A stretch of DNA of 64,000 nt from Tepidibacter aestuarii (GCF_934924865.1 NZ_OW235315.1:868001-932000), one strand, 5' to 3'. Numbered from the stretch's first letter, positions 47,590 through 57,748 are shown. Notes: generated by a model from the sequence alone, not told the origin. Numbers and translations: made by a program.

Positions 47590-48971
47590 TGAAAAGCATA
47601 AAAAGCCGTATATATAGACAAAATGGGATCATTATTATAAGCATAGTTTTGATTTTAGAGATAATATTTTTGGTTAATGTAAGAAACTATTATTTTGAAA
47701 GTGTTAAAAATGAGTTAATAAATAAAGCAAACATATCTAGTTCATTTTATAATAAGCTTCTATTAAGTGACAAAATAGATAAAAAAGCAAGGTATATATT
47801 AGAAGATAACGAAAAAGATAGAGCTTTTTATATGCAAGTAGTTAATTCAGATAAAACAATGGTTATAGATTCATATGGATTAAATTCTACTGATCATATA
47901 GAATCAGTAGATATAAAAGAGGCATTGAAAGGGAACAAAAAAGTTATAAAGCAAATTGATGAAAAAACTAATGAAAAAATTATGGCTGTATCTGTTCCTC
48001 TTTATTATTTAGATAATATATCTGGAGTTTTAAGATATATAGTTTCTGTAGATGATATTGATAAAACTTTTTTTCAAATTTGTATAGTTACAGTGTTAGT
48101 TGGTATTATTGTAATTATTATAACATTTTTATTTAGTTCATTTTTAGCAAAAGAAATAGTATATCCTATTGAGGAATTAACTGATATTGCACAAGTAATA
48201 GCTTTAGGAGATTTTTCAAAAAAAGCTATCAAAAGAAATGAAGATGAAATAGGAAAATTGGCAGATACGTTAAATTACATGTCAGATGAGATCCAAAAAA
48301 CTAATCTAATAAAAAATGAATTTATATCTTCTGTATCACATGAACTAAGAACTCCTCTTACATCAATACAGGGTTGGAGTGAAATTATGTTGACAGGTGA
48401 TGTTGATAATGAAGAAGAAAAAGAAGGACTAAAAATTATATATGATGAATCTAAACGTTTAACTGGATTGGTAGAAGAACTTCTTGATTTTTCTAAATTT
48501 GAATCTGGAAAAATAACTCTTGATTTAGAAAATATAGATATAAATAAATTAATAATATCTATTTATAATTATTTTAAGAAGAGATTAAAAAAAGAAAATA
48601 TAAACGGTATTTTAGATTTAGATGAAAAGCAGTGTTATATAAAAGGAGATATAAATAGATTAAAACAAGTATTTATAAATATTATAGATAATTCAATAAA
48701 ATTCTCAAAGGAGAATAAAGTAATATCTATAAAAACTATATGTAGTGATAAATTTATTTTAATAGATATACAGGATAATGGAATGGGAATATCACAAGAA
48801 GATTTACCTAAAGTAACAGATAAGTTTTATAAAGGAAACTCTAAAAAATCGGGTAGTGGAATTGGATTAGCAATATGTAGAGAAATAGTAGATATGCATA
48901 AGGGAGAGTTAAATATTGAAAGTATCGAAGGAGAAGGAACAAAAGTAACTATAAAAATACCTAAAGCTTAA
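47589..48971 (+). CDS. Sensor histidine kinase (HAMP-HisKA-HATPase)
   Basis: This 460-residue kinase has a first membrane helix (residues about 9-30), an extracellular sensor domain of about 130 residues, a second helix (about 160-185), HAMP, HisKA with His251 in SVSHELRTPLTSIQGWSE, and the ATPase domain with N, G1 and G2 boxes (INIIDNSIKFS, QDNGMGIS, SGSGIGLAI). It is the partner of the preceding regulator. A lipoprotein gene follows 84 bases later. Confidence 0.93.
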   Translation: MKSIKSRIYRQNGIIIISIVLILEIIFLVNVRNYYFESVKNELINKANISSSFYNKLLLSDKIDKKARYILEDNEKDRAFYMQVVNSDKTMVIDSYGLNSTDHIESVDIKEALKGNKKVIKQIDEKTNEKIMAVSVPLYYLDNISGVLRYIVSVDDIDKTFFQICIVTVLVGIIVIIITFLFSSFLAKEIVYPIEELTDIAQVIALGDFSKKAIKRNEDEIGKLADTLNYMSDEIQKTNLIKNEFISSVSHELRTPLTSIQGWSEIMLTGDVDNEEEKEGLKIIYDESKRLTGLVEELLDFSKFESGKITLDLENIDINKLIISIYNYFKKRLKKENINGILDLDEKQCYIKGDINRLKQVFINIIDNSIKFSKENKVISIKTICSDKFILIDIQDNGMGISQEDLPKVTDKFYKGNSKKSGSGIGLAICREIVDMHKGELNIESIEGEGTKVTIKIPKA

Positions 48972-49055
48972 TTTAGCTGTAACTACAAAAAGTAATTTAT
49001 ACACTAAAATATAATTAATAAATCAAATGATTAGTATTGAAAAGGAGAGATTTGA

Positions 49056-49754
49056 ATGAATCTACTAAAAAAGATATTTTTTTGTACATTGATGTTTGCA
49101 ATAATTGCTGTTGGAGTTGGATGTACACAAGCAGATAATGAAGTTGAACAAGATACAGGTAAAAAAACGTACAGTAATGAGCTTGCAAGCTACTTTCCAT
49201 CAGTAGAAGGAACTGTTCTTAACTATTCTGGAACAGCTGAATATGGACAAGGATTGACGCTTAATAAAGTTGTAGATAATAATGAATCATTAATGTTAAA
49301 CTTTAAAGGTGAGATATTAGATATATCTGAAGGTGAAGGTCCTTCAAAAGAAGATAGGATTATAGAAACAGAATATATAATAAATAAAGATACAGTTACA
49401 CAAACACAAAAGAATTTAACAAGAAGGTTTTCACAATCTATAATTACAGAACAGATAGTTTTAAAATTGCCTATGAAAGTAGGGAATACTTGGGATCAAA
49501 AAATCACCATAGATGGTAAAGAGTATACTGCAAAAACAAAGATTACAGACGTATCTAAGGATGATAGAAATAGAAATATGATAAAAACTGAAACTACAAT
49601 TCAAGGAATAGAAAACTATACTGAAAACACTTATAGGGAAATAAAAGTATTTAAAGAAGGAAAAGGTCTTGTAGAATTTAGAAATACAATTCTTTTGGGA
49701 GAGAGTAAAAGCCCTTTTGAATTTGGATATATATTATTTGAGCCAGAGCAGTAA
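49056..49754 (+). CDS. Hypothetical lipoprotein
   Basis: This 232-residue protein has a lipoprotein signal (AVGVGC). The body is strand-rich with the look of a small extracellular beta domain (EGTVLNYSGTAEYGQGL, LPMKVGNTWDQKI). The family was not recognised. GGAGAG precedes the ATG. It ends in a strong terminator and may be in the regulon of the upstream two-component system. Confidence 0.7.
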   Translation: MNLLKKIFFCTLMFAIIAVGVGCTQADNEVEQDTGKKTYSNELASYFPSVEGTVLNYSGTAEYGQGLTLNKVVDNNESLMLNFKGEILDISEGEGPSKEDRIIETEYIINKDTVTQTQKNLTRRFSQSIITEQIVLKLPMKVGNTWDQKITIDGKEYTAKTKITDVSKDDRNRNMIKTETTIQGIENYTENTYREIKVFKEGKGLVEFRNTILLGESKSPFEFGYILFEPEQ

Positions 49755-49760
49755 TAAATT

Positions 49761-49793
49761 AAATCCTCTTTAGAAATTCTAAAGAGGATTTTT
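49761..49793 (+). terminator. Intrinsic terminator after the 49056 lipoprotein gene
   Basis: Near-perfect inverted repeat (49761-49775 with 49777-49791) followed by T's; the centre opens as the loop. Confidence 0.85.
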
Positions 49794-49935
49794 AATATAC
49801 ACTATTTTAATTTGATATCAGGCTTACCATTCGAAGCTTAACATAAGTATATCACTTTTTAGCATAATATATGAATATATGGTAATATAAACCTATAGTA
49901 AATATTTGTAAATATAGAATGGGGAGATTCATGAT

Positions 49936-50700
49936 ATGAAAAAAATAAAAATATCAAAAAGAAGTATTGTCTCAATATTAGCTATTTTTATAGTGTTCAT
50001 TATATTATCAATTGTTAACTCATTTAATGGAAACCCTATATCAAAGAAAATAGCGTCTGAAAAAATAAATCATTATGTTAATACTAATTATAGCGATATG
50101 AACTTAAATATTGAAGAAACAAAGTATAATTTCAAGTTCGGTGAATATTATTCTAATATTTATTCAAAAGAGGATATTGATGTTCACTTTTTTGTTAGAT
50201 ATAGGAATAAAAGAATATATGACGATTATGAAATAGATGTTCTAAGTGGATGGAATACAGTTAGGAGAATGGAAAAGGAATATGCTAAACTCATTACACC
50301 ATTATTAAAAGAAGAATTTACAGATTCATTTGATAGAGTTATTGTAGAGTATCCTAAAGAAATTACAAAAACAGATATTTCTACTAAGTTAAATGCACCT
50401 TTGGATATTAATGATAGCGAGTATAAAAAGCTATGGCTTAATTTAAAAGGTGTCGACATGACTGTTGAATCGCTTTCATCCAATCTTAAAAAATTGCATA
50501 ATATACTAACTAAAAAAGGGTACTATATTAATGAATATGGTGTTTGGATCGATGGAGATAAACAATATGATTATATAAATGTAACTGGTGTTAAATCGGA
50601 TATGGTAGATGATGGATTAACTGAATTAATTCAATATTCTAAGGATAATACAGAAGAAGCTTTTCAGAAATATGGAATTAATACGCATTTTAAAGAGTAA
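49936..50700 (+). CDS. Membrane-anchored hypothetical protein (YfjL-like)
   Basis: This 254-residue protein has a basic start, one membrane helix (residues about 11-30) and an extracytoplasmic domain. ASEKINHYVNTNYSDMNL and the following strands recall the YfjL-like proteins of Firmicutes, by eye only. GGGGAG lies upstream. The DUF1361 membrane gene follows 22 bases later. Function unknown. Confidence 0.6.
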   Translation: MKKIKISKRSIVSILAIFIVFIILSIVNSFNGNPISKKIASEKINHYVNTNYSDMNLNIEETKYNFKFGEYYSNIYSKEDIDVHFFVRYRNKRIYDDYEIDVLSGWNTVRRMEKEYAKLITPLLKEEFTDSFDRVIVEYPKEITKTDISTKLNAPLDINDSEYKKLWLNLKGVDMTVESLSSNLKKLHNILTKKGYYINEYGVWIDGDKQYDYINVTGVKSDMVDDGLTELIQYSKDNTEEAFQKYGINTHFKE

Positions 50701-50722
50701 CTTGCAATAGAGGAGGTAAATA

Positions 50723-51418
50723 GTGATAAACAAAAGATTAATCTCGATTTTTAGTGTGTTTTTCTTAGTTACAATGATGGCAGTAGTTATGGCTACAAAT
50801 AGATCTTACAAACTAAACACATATAAATATTATATATACATTTGGAATATGTTTTTGGCGTGGATACCATTCATATTTTCTTTGATAGTACACAATATGT
50901 ATTATAAAGGTAAGGGAAATATAAACAATATATTGATATTTATCTGTATGTGCATATGGCTGCTATTTTATCCTAATGCTCCATATATAATAACGGACTT
51001 TATACATATAAGTGTTTCTAAATATCCATTTAAAATAGAAGATACTTTAGAATTTCAACGAAACTTTTGGATATGGTATGATTTTATACTGATAGCATTT
51101 TGTGCTTTAATAGGATATTTACTTGGTGTTGCATCTTTATATTTGAACCAAATAATAGTTAAGGATAAGTTTAATAATTTAGTATCTTGGATATTTGTGA
51201 GTATTGTATCGTTTCTGAGTGGATACGGGATATATTTAGGTAGATTTGTTAGATTTAATAGCTGGGATATAGTATCGAATCCTATAAAATTATTCGGATA
51301 TATTATAAATAGTTTTAAACTTGAAGCTATATACTTTTCTTTGATGTTTGCCACTGTTTTATTGTTTACTTATGTACTTGTATATAGCTTGATAAATTTT
51401 AAGAACAATCCTGAATAA
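50723..51418 (+). CDS. DUF1361 membrane protein
   Basis: This 231-residue protein has about six membrane helices. The signature WLLFYPNAPYIITDFIHI and GYGIYLGRFVRFNSWDI match DUF1361. The start is GTG with AGGAGG. The family has no established function. The stop codon lies in the terminator hairpin. Confidence 0.82.
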   Translation: MINKRLISIFSVFFLVTMMAVVMATNRSYKLNTYKYYIYIWNMFLAWIPFIFSLIVHNMYYKGKGNINNILIFICMCIWLLFYPNAPYIITDFIHISVSKYPFKIEDTLEFQRNFWIWYDFILIAFCALIGYLLGVASLYLNQIIVKDKFNNLVSWIFVSIVSFLSGYGIYLGRFVRFNSWDIVSNPIKLFGYIINSFKLEAIYFSLMFATVLLFTYVLVYSLINFKNNPE

Positions 51419-51432
51419 AGGGTTGTTTTTTT
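51404..51432 (+). terminator. Terminator overlapping the DUF1361 stop
   Basis: AACAATCC (51404-51411) pairs with GGTTGTT (51421-51427) around a 9-nt loop that contains the stop codon; a long T-run follows. Confidence 0.8.
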
Positions 51433-51546
51433 TGAATATATTAAAAAATTAAAGTACATGATAGTAAATATATAAATATAGCATTGTGACAAAAAAAGAT
51501 ATTTTTTGATATAATTAATATGAAAGATTAATTTGGAGATGATAAT

Positions 51547-53223
51547 TTGATATATCTATTAAAAAATCTTATAAACAATCTAGGATATGTAGTATTAATA
51601 GCTTTTATGATATCTAAGATAAAAAGCTTTAAGAAGATAATACAAAAGGATGAATTCACCTATATAGATCTTTTCGTACTATCTTTTATATTTGGTGCAT
51701 TTGGGATACTTGGAACTTATATAGGTACAGATGTTAGGGGAGCTATAGCAAATACTAGAATAATTGGGGTTATGGCAGGAGGAATACTTTGTGGTCCTTT
51801 TGTTGGAATAGGGTCTGGAATAATAGCTGGAATGCATAGATACTTAATAGATGTAGGAGGAATAACAGCATTTCCTTGCTTTATAAGTACAGTTATTGGA
51901 GGTTTTCTATCGGGTATTATATATATAAAATCAAATGATAAGAATAGGTGGGTATATGGTATTTTAGGTGGAATACTAATTGAAAGTATAAGTATGGGTC
52001 TTATACTCTTGCTTTCTAGACCGTTTGCAGTAGCACTTTTGATAGTTAAGAAAATATATATACCTATGACTTTAGTTAATGGAATAGGAATAGGTATAGT
52101 AATACTAATTACAGAAAATATATTCGAAGAAAAAGAAGAGATAGCTGCAAGACAAGCAAAACTAGCTCTTGAGATAGCTAACAAAACTCTTCCTTATTTC
52201 AGAAATATAAACAATGATTCTTTAAAGAAAATATGTACAGTTATAAAAGACAGTGTAGGAGCTAGTGCTGTATCTATAACTGATAAAAAGTACATATTGG
52301 CTCATGTGGGAGATGGAGATGATCACCATATAGACGGTGAAAAAGTGTTAACTCGTGCAACTGAGAAGGTAATAGAAACTGGAGAAATAATAATATTTAA
52401 ATCTCATAGGGAAATAGCTTGCCCTAATGAGAATTGCCCATTAAAATCTGCTATAATAATGCCATTGAAGGATAGAGAAGCTGTTGTTGGGGTATTAAAA
52501 ATCTACTACAATAAAGAAGACTCTATAAGCTTTAAGGATAAAACTTTAGCTATAGGTCTTTCTCAGATGATATCAACTCAGCTTGAAATAGCTAAAATAG
52601 AAAGGCTCAAGGAGATGGCGAATAAGGCTGAGATAAAGGCTTTACAAGCTCAGATAAATCCTCACTTTTTATTCAATGCTTTAAATACTATAGTTTCATT
52701 TATAAGAGTAAATCCAGACAAGGCGAGAGAACTTATAATAAACTTATCTACTTATCTTAGATATAATTTAGAAATAGGTGAATCTTGTGTTGATATAAAT
52801 AAGGAATTAGATCAAGTTAAAGCTTATGTAGAAATCGAAAAAGCCAGATTTGGTGATAAATTAAATGTAGTATATGATATTGATGAGAGTATAGAAGTAA
52901 AGGTTCCAAGCCTTATAATACAACCTTTGGTTGAAAATTCTATAAAACATGGAATACTAAAGGGAACAGGTAGTGGGTGTGTAAGAGTAAAAGTTCAAAA
53001 ACTTGATAATGATGTAGAAATATCTATAGAAGATGACGGCATTGGAATAGATGAAAAAATAATAAAAAATATATATAAGAGAAATATGAAAGAAAATAAG
53101 ATTGGACTTTTAAATGTACACAATAGGTTGAGGCTTATATATGGAAAAGGTCTTGATATACAAAGACTTGATAAAGGAACAAAAATAAGATTTATAATAT
53201 ATCGTGAAGGAAAGAGGAATTAA
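51547..53223 (+). CDS. LytS/BtsS-type sensor histidine kinase
   Basis: A 558-residue kinase. The N-terminal 5TM-5TMR_LYT membrane domain (residues about 1-195) has VRGAIANTRIIGVMAGGILCGP and related glycine-rich helices; a GAF-like domain (about 210-345) follows; then the LytS-type His_kinase box with His373 in INPHFLFNALNTI and an ATPase domain ending DDGIGIDE. It starts at TTG after GGAGATG. It is followed by its LytTR regulator and a CstA transporter, which parallels the pyruvate-sensing BtsSR system of enterobacteria. Confidence 0.92.
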   Translation: MIYLLKNLINNLGYVVLIAFMISKIKSFKKIIQKDEFTYIDLFVLSFIFGAFGILGTYIGTDVRGAIANTRIIGVMAGGILCGPFVGIGSGIIAGMHRYLIDVGGITAFPCFISTVIGGFLSGIIYIKSNDKNRWVYGILGGILIESISMGLILLLSRPFAVALLIVKKIYIPMTLVNGIGIGIVILITENIFEEKEEIAARQAKLALEIANKTLPYFRNINNDSLKKICTVIKDSVGASAVSITDKKYILAHVGDGDDHHIDGEKVLTRATEKVIETGEIIIFKSHREIACPNENCPLKSAIIMPLKDREAVVGVLKIYYNKEDSISFKDKTLAIGLSQMISTQLEIAKIERLKEMANKAEIKALQAQINPHFLFNALNTIVSFIRVNPDKARELIINLSTYLRYNLEIGESCVDINKELDQVKAYVEIEKARFGDKLNVVYDIDESIEVKVPSLIIQPLVENSIKHGILKGTGSGCVRVKVQKLDNDVEISIEDDGIGIDEKIIKNIYKRNMKENKIGLLNVHNRLRLIYGKGLDIQRLDKGTKIRFIIYREGKRN

Positions 53224-53224
53224 T

Positions 53225-53935
53225 ATGAGATGTATAATAGTAGATGATGAATCTCCTTCAAGGGAGGAGCTTAAGTACTTTATAAATAACTTTAGTTCAA
53301 TAGAAATAGTAAAAGAATTTGATGACTCATTAGATGCTTTAAATTTTATAGAGAGTAATGATGTTGATGTTATATTTCTTGATATAAATATGCCAAAGTT
53401 AGACGGTGTTTGCCTAGCTAGAGTTATAAATAAGTTTAATAAAGAATTTAAAATAGTTTTTATAACTGCATATAAAGAACATGCTATAGAAGCGTTTGAA
53501 CTAGAGGCATTTGATTATATATTAAAACCTTATTCTGAAGAAAGAATACTTACTACTTTAAAAAAAATAGAGAGATTAGAGTCTTGTGAAGAAAAAAAAT
53601 GTATGTATGATAGGGTGACTCTTTTAAAGGGAGAAAAGATGATAGTCGTAAATATTGGCGATATATATTATTGTACGTCATCAGAACGGGATACTTTGGT
53701 CTATACTAAGGATGAAGAATATACTGTTAATATGAGTATATCTGAGTTTTATAATAAGATTTCGGAATATAATTTTTTTAAAAGCCATAGATCATATATA
53801 TTGAATATAGATAAGGTAGAAGAGATAATACCTTGGTTTAATAATACTTATAATGTTAAATTAAGGGATTTAGATGTTAAAATTCCGGTTAGTAGGAAAA
53901 ATATAAAAGAATTTAAACACATAATGGGCATATAA
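53225..53935 (+). CDS. LytTR-family response regulator
   Basis: This 236-residue protein has a receiver domain with Asp53 in VIFLDINMPKLDG and the Lys in YILKPYSE, plus a LytTR DNA-binding domain (DIYYCTSSERDTLVYT, FFKSHRSYILNIDKV, IPVSRKNIKEFK). ATG 53225 is preferred because AAAGAGG precedes it. It lies one base after the kinase stop. The next gene, cstA, is the likely target. Confidence 0.93.
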   Translation: MRCIIVDDESPSREELKYFINNFSSIEIVKEFDDSLDALNFIESNDVDVIFLDINMPKLDGVCLARVINKFNKEFKIVFITAYKEHAIEAFELEAFDYILKPYSEERILTTLKKIERLESCEEKKCMYDRVTLLKGEKMIVVNIGDIYYCTSSERDTLVYTKDEEYTVNMSISEFYNKISEYNFFKSHRSYILNIDKVEEIIPWFNNTYNVKLRDLDVKIPVSRKNIKEFKHIMGI

Positions 53936-53984
53936 ATGCACTTTATGTGCTTTTTTTTGCATTTCGTGTTCGTTATTAAAATTT

Positions 53985-54024
53985 TAACTAAGCATCTATT
54001 ATAATTTAGTTAAGACTAACTAAA
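53985..54024 (+). promoter_or_regulatory. cstA promoter with TAACTAA/TTAGTTA repeats
   Basis: TAACTAA at 53985-53991, TTAGTTA at 54006-54012 and TAACTAA at 54017-54023 form inverted pairs around a TATAAT box (54000-54005). The matching -35 position is poor, as expected for an activator-dependent promoter. GTTCGTTATT at about 53968 is another possible LytTR half-site. Assignment to the neighbouring regulator is inference. Confidence 0.45.
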
Positions 54025-54042
54025 CTTTAAGGAGGGAATACA

Positions 54043-55452
54043 ATGATAACGTTTTTCTCAGCAATTATACTTTTAATCTTAGGATATTTTGTATACGGTA
54101 AATTTGTAGAAAACATTCTTGGAATCGATGATTCACAAACTACACCAGCTATTGAAATGGAAGATGGTGTAGATTATATACCTATGAGTTGGCCTAGGAT
54201 TTTTCTTATTCAGTTTTTAAATATTGCGGGACTTGGACCTATATTTGGAGCAGTAGCAGGAGCTTTATGGGGACCAGCAGCATTTTTATGGATTGTATTT
54301 GGATGTATATTCGCAGGAGCAACCCATGACTTTTTATCAGGATATTTATCTATGAAGCACAAAGGTACTAGTGCATCAGAAATCGTTGGTATTTACTTAG
54401 GAGAAACTGTAAAAAAAATAATGAGAGTATTTACAGTAGTATTATTAATATTAGTTGGAGTAGTGTTCGTTACAGGACCAGCTGGACTTTTAGCTAACTT
54501 AACTTCATTTGACAAAGGATTTTGGGTTATAGTAATAATAGCATACTATATATTAGCAACTGTACTTCCGGTTGATAAATTAATAGGAAAGATATATCCA
54601 ATATTTGGAGCTTCTCTTCTTATAATGGCTGTAGGTATAGCTGGAGGATTAGTTGTAAAAGGATATAATATACCAGAAATAACTGTTGCAAATCTACACC
54701 CTAAAGGAACTCCTATATTCCCATTCCTATTTATAACTATAGCATGTGGTGCAATTTCGGGATTCCATGCTACACAATCTCCTCTTATGGCTAGATGCGT
54801 TAGAAAGCAAAGTGAAGCTAGAAGAATATTCTATGGATCGATGATAGCAGAAGGAATAATAGCTTTAATATGGGCAGCAGCAGCTATGACTTTCTTTGGA
54901 GGAACTGAAGGGCTTGCTGCAGTACTTGCTAAAGGCGGAGCAGCAGTTGCAGTTAATGAGATATCTACTTCTTTACTTGGAAAATTTGGAGGATTACTGG
55001 CTTTACTTGGAGTTGTTGCATGTCCTATAACATCAGGAGACACTGCATTTAGAAGTGCAAGACTTACTATAGCAGATTCTATAAAATATAAACAAGATAG
55101 TTTAGTTAAGAGATTCTCTATAGCACTACCATTATTTGCTATAGGTATAGCTCTTACATTCATAGACTTTAATATAATTTGGAGATATTTCTCTTGGGCT
55201 AACCAAACTTTAGCTATGATGATGTTGTGGGCAGGAGCTGCTTACTTAGCTAAAGAAGATAAGATGCACTGGATTGCAAGTATACCAGCTGGATTTATGA
55301 CTGTTGTAACAACAGCTTATATAATACAAGCACCAGAAGGATTTAAGCAATCAGCAAGTATTGCAAATCCTATAGGTATAGCATTTGGACTTATAATATT
55401 TGGATTATTCTTATCTAAGAAGAATAAGAATAAAGATAAAGTAGCTGCTTGA
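54043..55452 (+). CDS. cstA: CstA-family carbon starvation / pyruvate transporter
   Basis: A 469-residue multi-helix transporter with the CstA signatures GPIFGAVAGALWGPAAFLWI and GATHDFLSGYLSMKHKGTS, and GFHATQSPLMARC further on. Enterobacterial CstA and BtsT take up pyruvate (CstA also peptides). This version is shorter than the roughly 700-residue E. coli proteins, as is usual in Clostridia. AAGGAGGG precedes the ATG. Control by the upstream LytS/LytTR pair is likely. Confidence 0.93.
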   Translation: MITFFSAIILLILGYFVYGKFVENILGIDDSQTTPAIEMEDGVDYIPMSWPRIFLIQFLNIAGLGPIFGAVAGALWGPAAFLWIVFGCIFAGATHDFLSGYLSMKHKGTSASEIVGIYLGETVKKIMRVFTVVLLILVGVVFVTGPAGLLANLTSFDKGFWVIVIIAYYILATVLPVDKLIGKIYPIFGASLLIMAVGIAGGLVVKGYNIPEITVANLHPKGTPIFPFLFITIACGAISGFHATQSPLMARCVRKQSEARRIFYGSMIAEGIIALIWAAAAMTFFGGTEGLAAVLAKGGAAVAVNEISTSLLGKFGGLLALLGVVACPITSGDTAFRSARLTIADSIKYKQDSLVKRFSIALPLFAIGIALTFIDFNIIWRYFSWANQTLAMMMLWAGAAYLAKEDKMHWIASIPAGFMTVVTTAYIIQAPEGFKQSASIANPIGIAFGLIIFGLFLSKKNKNKDKVAA

Positions 55453-55535
55453 TAAATGTATTAAAATGGGACATATGTATCGTTTTGAAACATCGGGGAA
55501 AAGCTATCGAAATGATAAGTGTATCAATATGAAAC

Positions 55536-55570
55536 AAAAAGGTATGATTGAATTTAATCATACCTTTTTT
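55536..55570 (+). terminator. Intrinsic terminator after cstA
   Basis: A 14-bp perfect stem (55536-55549 with 55556-55569), GAATTT loop and a T-run. Confidence 0.9.
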
Positions 55571-55649
55571 ATTTATAAGAAAAGTATATTTATAAACATA
55601 AACTATATACTTTAGACATATTGATAACTATGATATATTAATTAATTTA

Positions 55650-55720
55650 ATCAACAGAGTTTCCTAAAGCTAGTTAGAAATACGAGCATTTGCAATAGAA
55701 ACGTGCGAATCTTTTTATTA
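55650..55720 (+). repeat. Dispersed intergenic repeat, diverged copy D
   Basis: AATCAACAGAGT, GAGCATTTGCAATAGAAACG and TGCGAATCTTTTTATT echo the AGCAACAGAGT, GTAGCAT and GCGAATTTTT blocks of copy B in the same order. It follows the cstA terminator, as copies A, B and E follow terminators. Confidence 0.45.
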
Positions 55721-55854
55721 TATATGGTTGAAATTATATAATAAAGGGTATTTAATATAAAAATAAATGGGAAAAATTAGATTTGAATAAGTAGACTTGG
55801 TATAGATATTGCTTAATAAAAGAATAATATAATAAAGAAGAGAGGGGGATTTAT

Positions 55855-57732
55855 ATGGAGCATTCATCTATTTCATATATATCTTTATTAATAATAATAT
55901 TATTTGCTACATTTGTACCTATATTAATAACTAAAATTAAGTTTATACCAATACCTATAGTAGTTGGAGAAATAGTATCTGGAATGATTATAGGTAAGAG
56001 TGGATTCAATTTGATTCAAGAGAGTGCACAGCTTGAGTTTTTATATACATTTGGATTTGCATTTTTGATGTTTTTGTCAGGTCTTGAAATCGACTTTAAC
56101 TTGATGAAGCCAACCAACAAGGCTTCTAAGGATAAATGGTATAAGAAGCCATTATTAGTATCCATGATTTTATTTCTTATAACATTAATTTTATCATTTA
56201 TTATAGCGTACATTTTTAGAGTATTTGGGCTTGTATCTAATGTAGCTCTTATGAGCTTAATACTTAGCACTACATCTTTGGGAATAGTAGTTCCTATATT
56301 AAAAGAAAAAAATATAATAAACTCAGAGTATGGTCAAACAATACTACTTACTTCTTTGATATCTGACTTCGTGACTATGGTACTTATAACATTTTTTGTG
56401 ACATTTTATACATCAAAGGCAACTTATGAAGTACTTTTAATTCTATTATTATTTGTTGCTTTCTTTGTTTTTTATAGAATGGGACTTAAATTTGTAGTAG
56501 ATAACAAGATAGTAAAAGAACTAGCTAATACTACATCGCAGATAAAGGTTAGAGGGGCATTTTCTTTAATACTTATATTTATAGCTCTGGCTCAAAGTCT
56601 TGGTACAGAAATTATTTTAGGGACATTTTTAGCAGGACTTATAGTTTCTCTCTTAGATGAAAAAGATAAATCAGACTTGTATGTTAAGCTTGATGCTATA
56701 GGATATGGCTTCTTTGTACCTATATTTTTTATAATGGTCGGAGTTAATTTTGATATTAAGTCTGTAATTGATAATTCAAAGGCTATGTATTTAGTACCAG
56801 CTTTATTAGTGGCTGTTTATGCAGTAAAAATAATACCGTCTTTACTTTTAAAGTTTAATTTTTCTATGAAAAAAAGTATAGCTGCTGGATTTTTATTATC
56901 ATCAAGACTTAGCCTTATTATAGCTGCAAGTGCTATTGGGTTAAAACTTGGACTTATAAAAGAAGAGACTAATGGTGCAATTATATTGGTGGCTATAATA
57001 ACTTGTACATTCTCACCTCTTATATTCAATCAAGTGATGCCTAAGGTGGATTTGAAAAACAAAAAGAATATATTCATAATAGGCATTAACGATAAGAGTA
57101 TGTTGCTTGCTAGAAGGCTCAAGAAATTTGAAATGAATTTGACTTTTATAACATATAACAAATCTCAGTATGATAAAATAAATGCTACTGGAGAAACTGT
57201 ATATTTAGGAGATGCAACTAATACAAAATGGCTTCAAGAGATAGGAATGAAAGAAGCAGATACCGTTGTTGTTGCAAAGAGTATAGAAGAGATGAATACT
57301 GAAATATGTGAAATATGTAAGGTTGAATTTGGAATAGAACATATAATACTGTTAACTAATAGTCAATCAACTCCTAAGGGAGAGTCTTTATACGGAGCAA
57401 TGAGTGTATCTCCGGAATTTGCAACTGCTTTTATGGCTGAGCATTTTATAGTACACCCTAAGGCATTTTCTTTATTATTTGAAGAAGATGATTTTATGAT
57501 AGAAGAAGTATATCTTAAAAATGAAGAATATTTCTTTAAACCATTAAACAAGGTGATTTTACCAGGAGATTGCTTGATTCTATCAATATTAAGAGGATGT
57601 GAAAAAATAATACCTCACGGATATAACATACTTAAGCCGGGAGATATTATAATGATTGTTGGAGAAAGTCATAATGTAAAAAAGGCAAAAAACATGCTTG
57701 GAAGCATTAAAGAAGACAGTTATTTACCATAA
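55855..57732 (+). CDS. CPA2-family cation:proton antiporter with TrkA-N/TrkA-C domains
   Basis: A 625-residue protein: a membrane part of 12-13 helices (residues about 5-385) of the KefB/CPA2 type, an NAD-binding TrkA-N domain (IFIIGINDKSMLLARRLKKF, ETVYLGDATN) and a TrkA-C domain at the end. It probably exchanges K+ or Na+ for protons. AGAGGGGG precedes the ATG. The terminator overlaps its stop codon. Confidence 0.9.
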   Translation: MEHSSISYISLLIIILFATFVPILITKIKFIPIPIVVGEIVSGMIIGKSGFNLIQESAQLEFLYTFGFAFLMFLSGLEIDFNLMKPTNKASKDKWYKKPLLVSMILFLITLILSFIIAYIFRVFGLVSNVALMSLILSTTSLGIVVPILKEKNIINSEYGQTILLTSLISDFVTMVLITFFVTFYTSKATYEVLLILLLFVAFFVFYRMGLKFVVDNKIVKELANTTSQIKVRGAFSLILIFIALAQSLGTEIILGTFLAGLIVSLLDEKDKSDLYVKLDAIGYGFFVPIFFIMVGVNFDIKSVIDNSKAMYLVPALLVAVYAVKIIPSLLLKFNFSMKKSIAAGFLLSSRLSLIIAASAIGLKLGLIKEETNGAIILVAIITCTFSPLIFNQVMPKVDLKNKKNIFIIGINDKSMLLARRLKKFEMNLTFITYNKSQYDKINATGETVYLGDATNTKWLQEIGMKEADTVVVAKSIEEMNTEICEICKVEFGIEHIILLTNSQSTPKGESLYGAMSVSPEFATAFMAEHFIVHPKAFSLLFEEDDFMIEEVYLKNEEYFFKPLNKVILPGDCLILSILRGCEKIIPHGYNILKPGDIIMIVGESHNVKKAKNMLGSIKEDSYLP

Positions 57733-57748
57733 ATAACTGTCTTTTTTT
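57714..57748 (+). terminator. Terminator overlapping the antiporter stop codon
   Basis: A 12-bp stem (57714-57725 with 57731-57742) with the TAA at its loop/right arm, followed by TTTTTTT. Confidence 0.9.

Larger units (their letters stand above)
55453..55854 (+). other. 402-bp intergenic region between cstA and the CPA2 antiporter gene
   Basis: It contains two similar 16-base stretches (55477-55492 and 55521-55536, GTATC...TGAAACA), the strong cstA terminator and repeat copy D. The last 130 bases are A/T-rich leader ending in GAGAGGGGG before the next gene. No small ORF with a convincing ribosome binding site was found. Confidence 0.5.

Noticed and set aside
51717..52184. A 155-codon minus-strand frame inside the LytS-type kinase gene
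   Set aside because: It is antisense to the conserved 5TM domain and has no ribosome binding site or known motif.
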